A stretch of DNA of 32,849 bases from NCBI GenBank assembly GCA_035480635.1, contig DATIHN010000006.1:1-32849 (forward strand), given 5' to 3'. Source of the stretch: Candidatus Saccharimonadales bacterium. Lineage in GTDB: Bacteria > Patescibacteriota > Saccharimonadia > UBA4664 > DATIHN01. Shown here in pieces: positions 30,066 to 32,849 of the stretch (positions are counted from its first letter, which is position 1; each line of letters begins with the position of its first letter). Position numbers and translations under genes: made by a program. The notes beneath the pieces are model-generated. The model saw nothing but the letters and a program-made list of their open reading frames with translations, searched no databases and was not told the origin of the DNA.

Positions 30066-31208
30066 ATGCGTTATCTGGCAATCTTAGGTCGACAACCCGC
30101 CATTAGTCTAGCTGAGCTTGAATCGGCCTTGGGCGCAGAATCGGTTGAACCGTTCGGTGGGCAGGCTCTGCTGGCTAAACTACCCAATATCAACCGGCTG
30201 GGCGGCACCATCAAACTAGCGGAAGTGATTTATGAAACTAAAAGCTCTAACTCCGATTTGGTGGCCTTTCTTGCAACCAACCTAAAACTACCAGCCAGCG
30301 GCAAAGTCACCATTGGCTTGAGCTTCTATGGCCAGATCAGAACCCAACCGACCAAATTCGGGATGGAGCTCAAACGACACCTCAAAACCTCAGACCGCTC
30401 GATTCGCTTACTCTTGCCCAAGCCCAGGCAGAGCGATTTGAGCGCCGCCCAGCTGAAGTTCAATTCTATTGGTATAAATGGCATCGAACTCATTATTGTT
30501 CGGGCTGGGCAAAAAGTTGTCCTAGCTCAAACTGTGCAATATCAGGATATCGATGCCTACAGCGCCCGCGATTATGGCCGGCCTGGCCGCAACCCCAAGG
30601 TCGGCATGCTGCCACCTAAACTGGCCCAAATTATGATTAATTTGAGCGGCCTAAAAACCGGGACCATTCTCGATCCTTTCTGTGGCACTGGCGTGATATT
30701 GCAGGAGGCCCGGTTAATGGGGTTTAAGGCCATTGGTAGTGATATCAATCCTGAAATGGTTGCCGCTGCCAAGGCTAATCAGAACTGGCTAAGCCAGCAG
30801 TTCAAGGACTTGCCGGCTTGGGAAGCCTCAACCGGCGATGCCAGAACAATAACAATCAAACCAGATTCAGTTATTGTGAGCGAAAACTATCTTGGACCGA
30901 TGTTTGATCACAGCCCAACCGAGGACCAACTCCGGCTGGCGGATACCGAAGTCTCAACCACTACTCGCCAATTTCTACAACGAATCCACGCTCAAATCCC
31001 TACTAACATCCGAATCGTCCTCTGTTTACCCGCCTGGCAGACTAGCTCTGGCCAACGCTTGCCTAGAGTCGTTGACGAAATTCCCAGATTAGGCTATACT
31101 TTGACGAAGTTTCGCCACGCTAGTGCCGACCAATTAGTCTATCTCAGACCAGGGCAGCACGTGGGCCGAAAAATACTAGTAATTACAAAGAGCCATGTCA
31201 AAGACTAA
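30066..31208 (+). CDS. Trm11-like RNA methyltransferase
   Basis: The N-terminal ~180 residues resemble the THUMP-type RNA-binding region of Trm11/TrmN proteins. The C-terminal Rossmann domain has [13 protein letters not shown] (203-215), GSDINPEMV for SAM binding, and a catalytic motif SENYLGP (272-278) in place of the usual (D/N)PPYG. That variant still provides an aromatic after an Asn and points to methylation of an exocyclic amino group, most likely guanine N2 in tRNA. The exact target is not provable. Its last 14 bp overlap rpmA. Confidence 0.8.
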   Translation: MRYLAILGRQPAISLAELESALGAESVEPFGGQALLAKLPNINRLGGTIKLAEVIYETKSSNSDLVAFLATNLKLPASGKVTIGLSFYGQIRTQPTKFGMELKRHLKTSDRSIRLLLPKPRQSDLSAAQLKFNSIGINGIELIIVRAGQKVVLAQTVQYQDIDAYSARDYGRPGRNPKVGMLPPKLAQIMINLSGLKTGTILDPFCGTGVILQEARLMGFKAIGSDINPEMVAAAKANQNWLSQQFKDLPAWEASTGDARTITIKPDSVIVSENYLGPMFDHSPTEDQLRLADTEVSTTTRQFLQRIHAQIPTNIRIVLCLPAWQTSSGQRLPRVVDEIPRLGYTLTKFRHASADQLVYLRPGQHVGRKILVITKSHVKD

Positions 31209-31467
31209 AGCCGGTGGATCAACTAAATTAGGGCGCGATAGCGCTGGCCAGCGCCTAGGCGTCAAACGCTACGGCGGCCAGAGCGTAGAAGCTGGTGCCA
31301 TTTTGGTCCGCCAGCGCGGTACTCGCATCAAGGCCGGCACGGGTACGGCCGTTGGTCGCGACCAAACCATTTATGCTACCAAAGCCGGTCTAGTGACTTT
31401 TGCTCACAAAAATAAAGCCCACTTTACTGGCACTCGCCAGCCCGCCACCATTGTTAGCGTCGAATAA
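31195..31467 (+). CDS. rpmA: Ribosomal protein bL27
   Basis: bL27 reaches the peptidyl-transferase centre through its N-terminal tail. The product has the family start [28 protein letters not shown] and the [24 protein letters not shown]-like core. It lacks the cleaved N-terminal extension of Firmicutes. It normally follows rplU, but here it follows and overlaps a methyltransferase gene by 14 bp. Its stop touches the stop of the opposite-strand response regulator with no base between. A stem AAGCGGCC/GGCCGCTT (31470-31477/31506-31513) follows inside that gene. Confidence 0.97.
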   Translation: MSKTKAGGSTKLGRDSAGQRLGVKRYGGQSVEAGAILVRQRGTRIKAGTGTAVGRDQTIYATKAGLVTFAHKNKAHFTGTRQPATIVSVE

Positions 31468-31881
31468 TTAAGCGGCCGGTGGAGCTGGAGGCGCTGGCGG
31501 CGTCGGGCCGCTTAGGCCTAGGCGGAATTTGATGCGGTCAACTACATCGGATATGACGGCTTGGGATTTGACCAAATAGTCATCGACGCCCAACTGCTTA
31601 GCTTTTTGCTGATCAGCTGGTTGAGACAGAGCGGTCAGAATAATAATTTTGATTTTGGCCGTCTCCGGCGTGTTACGCAAAATGTCTAGCACATCAAAGC
31701 CGCTGATTTTGGGCATCATGACATCTAACAATATCAAATCCGGTTTAAAGGCCATGGCCTGAGAGAGCGCGTCTTCGCCATTGGCGCAGTGGGCCACTTC
31801 AAAATTTTCGGCTTCCAAGCGGGTTTTATAAACTTGGGCCAAACCCTCATCGTCTTCGACTAGTAAAATCTTAGGTTTCAT
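31468..31881 (-). CDS. Stand-alone response regulator with Pro/Ala tail
   Basis: A 137-residue single receiver domain (KPKILLVEDDEGL, phospho-Asp in LLDVMMPK, Thr in ILTA, Lys in LVKS). No DNA-binding output is present; the C-terminus is a short PTPPAPPAPPAA tail. The second ATG (31881) is chosen because GGAGG stands at a normal distance from it; the first ATG (31884) is too close. No kinase lies beside it. It resembles the regulator at 24481, so one kinase may serve both. It ends tail-to-tail with rpmA with no gap. Confidence 0.9.
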   Translation of the reverse strand: MKPKILLVEDDEGLAQVYKTRLEAENFEVAHCANGEDALSQAMAFKPDLILLDVMMPKISGFDVLDILRNTPETAKIKIIILTALSQPADQQKAKQLGVDDYLVKSQAVISDVVDRIKFRLGLSGPTPPAPPAPPAA

Positions 31882-31914
31882 CATTCCTCCGCGGCTAACT
31901 AGCTTGTCTGGCTT

Positions 31915-31944
31915 ATCTTACCCTAGGCCGGGGCAATCGAGCAA
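31915..31944 (-). promoter_or_regulatory. Possible promoter of the stand-alone response regulator
   Basis: On the minus strand TTGCTC (31939-31944), an 18-bp spacer and TAAGAT (31915-31920). Modest match. Confidence 0.35.
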
Positions 31945-32004
31945 GTCGATTCACTTAATTAAGAGTTAAGATACAAACCTGGCATCTTATGTTTACTGAA
32001 CCTT

Positions 32005-32063
32005 AAAGAAAAATATAACGCCCCTAGGACACATCGCATAGTTAGCGATGCATACCTAAGGGC
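32005..32063 (-). terminator. Rho-independent terminator of the 32085 gene
   Basis: On the minus strand a long hairpin with GCCCTTAGG facing CCTAGGGGC, and an inner GCATCGC/GCGATGT-like part (ATCGC 32033-32037, GCGAT 32045-32049). It is followed by GTTATATTTTTC. It lies ~22 bp after the stop. Confidence 0.75.
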
Positions 32064-32084
32064 ATAATACGGTCTTTCAACCCC

Positions 32085-32630
32085 CTATCCGAGGTAGTCA
32101 TCTGGAAGGTCACCCTCTCCAGGCATGATTAATCCGTCTCCGGACGATGGACTCCAATTGATATGCTGACCTTCGCTGAGCTTGGCCAGCACTCGCTCGA
32201 GATCGAAGTCCATGTAAGTCCGAGCGTTGGTAACTGTTTTGTAGATGCTCTCATAGCGAAGCCATGCCAGCATTCCAACCCGAACGGTCTCTATAGAACC
32301 CAGCCGCCTGTCGATTGCTACGAGGGAAACACAATGTTGGATAATGACCAGCCTGGGTTCGTCTGTAGTCAGATCGTCGTCGATCTTTTCAAACAGGTGG
32401 ACAACGATCAAGAAATCGCCAAGTGTGAAGTACTTCGGCAGGCCTATGTCAGCCGAAAGAGGTTCGCAAACCTCATTTAACGAGCGAGCGATGTCCGCCA
32501 GAGTCTGGTTGACAATCTCGATTCGACGCACTTTTCGCGCACTTGCAGCACGCTCTTCTTGGACCTGGGCTTCGGTCTCAGCCATGAGCTGAGCATCCCG
32601 ATCATCTGCGATCTTCTTGCTAAGGGACAC
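32085..32630 (-). CDS. Orphan soluble protein of unknown function
   Basis: A GTG start (32630) gives 181 residues. The N-terminal ~45 residues are charged and helical (ETEAQVQEERAASARKVRRIE), then a mixed region with HLFEKIDDDLTTDEPRLVIIQHCVSLVAIDRRLG, and an acidic Gly/Pro end. No signal peptide, membrane segment or known family. No strong Shine-Dalgarno was seen at the GTG. It is a one-gene unit with its own promoter (32674-32701) and terminator (32005-32063), like the orphan at 8636. The opposite-strand and shifted frames here are longer but have no such support. Confidence 0.65.
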   Translation of the reverse strand: MSLSKKIADDRDAQLMAETEAQVQEERAASARKVRRIEIVNQTLADIARSLNEVCEPLSADIGLPKYFTLGDFLIVVHLFEKIDDDLTTDEPRLVIIQHCVSLVAIDRRLGSIETVRVGMLAWLRYESIYKTVTNARTYMDFDLERVLAKLSEGQHINWSPSSGDGLIMPGEGDLPDDYLG

Positions 32631-32673
32631 AGGGGCTCGCTTTCGAATTGGAGGAATTTCAAAGAATAGTTAT

Positions 32674-32701
32674 AAGATAGCATAAATTTCTGTTTAGTCA
32701 A
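32674..32701 (-). promoter_or_regulatory. Promoter of the 32085 gene
   Basis: On the minus strand TTGACT (32696-32701), a 16-bp spacer and TATCTT (32674-32679) with an extended TGC. It lies directly after the stop of the ctpA-like gene. Confidence 0.6.
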
Positions 32702-32705
32702 TATT

Positions 32706-32849
32706 TTAACCTTGGAGGGCCTTGATGGCTGCATCCAGTTGGGGATCGCGTCCGGCATCACTATCGGCTGTGGTTTTTAGTATCACCACATCGGGTTTAA
32801 TGCCCTCTTGGGAAATGTTGCGCCCGCCCGGTGTATACCAGTGAGCCAC
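32706..32849 (-). CDS. C-terminal end of a CtpA-type (S41) protease, truncated by the window edge
   Basis: The last 47 codons are open to the window end. The sequence ...HWYTPGGRNISQEGIKPDVV (through residue 21 of the fragment) and AGRDPQLDAAIKAL is the typical ending of carboxyl-terminal processing proteases, in which a GIxPDV motif is followed by a D-x-QLDKA helix. These secreted or membrane-bound proteases process cell-envelope proteins. The catalytic Ser/Lys lies outside the window. Confidence 0.85.
   Translation of the reverse strand: MAHWYTPGGRNISQEGIKPDVVILKTTADSDAGRDPQLDAAIKALQG

Noticed and set aside
32477-32761. 94-residue minus-strand ORF near the window end
   Set aside because: It overlaps both the orphan gene and the ctpA end in a different frame and crosses the promoter between them.
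1-32849. CRISPR arrays, insertion sequences with transposase, toxin-antitoxin pairs, rRNA genes
   Set aside because: I looked for regularly spaced repeats, transposase or integrase motifs, toxin-antitoxin gene pairs and rRNA stretches on both strands and saw none.

Overview
The window looks like a chromosomal segment of a Patescibacteria/CPR bacterium, most likely a Saccharibacteria (TM7) relative. The evidence is compact gene packing with ATGA/TAATG overlaps, genes that seem leaderless (a -10 hexamer 6-9 nt before the ATG), a sigma-region-4/HARE-HTH protein next to a VirD4-like ATPase, and core genes with low-complexity tails. TGA is used as a stop, so the genetic code is standard and this is not a Gracilibacteria/Absconditabacteria genome. 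The lineage is inferred from gene style, not from a marker-gene comparison.

Layout. (1) 1-12980, mostly plus strand: the end of der, then pth; an 815-bp gene-free stretch (1395-2209) full of inverted repeats; dprA; two small membrane-anchored orphans; topA; a class A penicillin-binding protein; another orphan; and a two-gene unit of a sigma4-HARE regulator and a large VirD4/TraG-like ATPase. (2) 13402-21412, minus strand: a reduced division and cell wall (dcw) cluster, mraZ-rsmH-(20-codon ORF)-ftsL-ftsI-mraY-ftsW-murG-ftsQ. The promoter in front of mraZ has MraZ-type TGGGT repeats between its -35 and -10. The mur ligases, ddl, ftsA and ftsZ are not in it. (3) 21497-29796, minus strand: ten tightly packed genes, namely a flippase-like membrane protein, xseA, xseB, a membrane-anchored methyltransferase, a cytosolic hybrid-sensor histidine kinase, its response regulator, recO, an unknown 100-residue protein, glyS and a HAD nucleotidase. 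(4) 29837-31467, plus strand: a small membrane protein, a Trm11-like methyltransferase and rpmA. (5) 31468-32849, minus strand: a stand-alone response regulator, a fourth orphan gene, and the end of a CtpA-type protease.

How the genes fit together. Regions 1 and 2 supply peptidoglycan synthesis and septation (MraY and MurG make lipid II; FtsW with FtsI, and the class A PBP, polymerise and crosslink it; FtsQ and FtsL scaffold the divisome). DprA, RecO, ExoVII and TopA handle DNA processing. Der, Pth, RsmH, GlyRS, bL27 and the Trm11-like enzyme serve translation.

The most unusual signal is at 1411-1786. A ~375-bp imperfect inverted repeat has two hairpins in each arm. The left and right copies keep their loops but differ in their stems by compensating changes. 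No ORF explains it. Other points of interest are the leaderless promoters, four orphan genes packaged as monocistronic cassettes, a 20-codon ORF between rsmH and ftsL that duplicates the ftsL translation leader, and an 89-bp out-of-frame ftsW/murG overlap.
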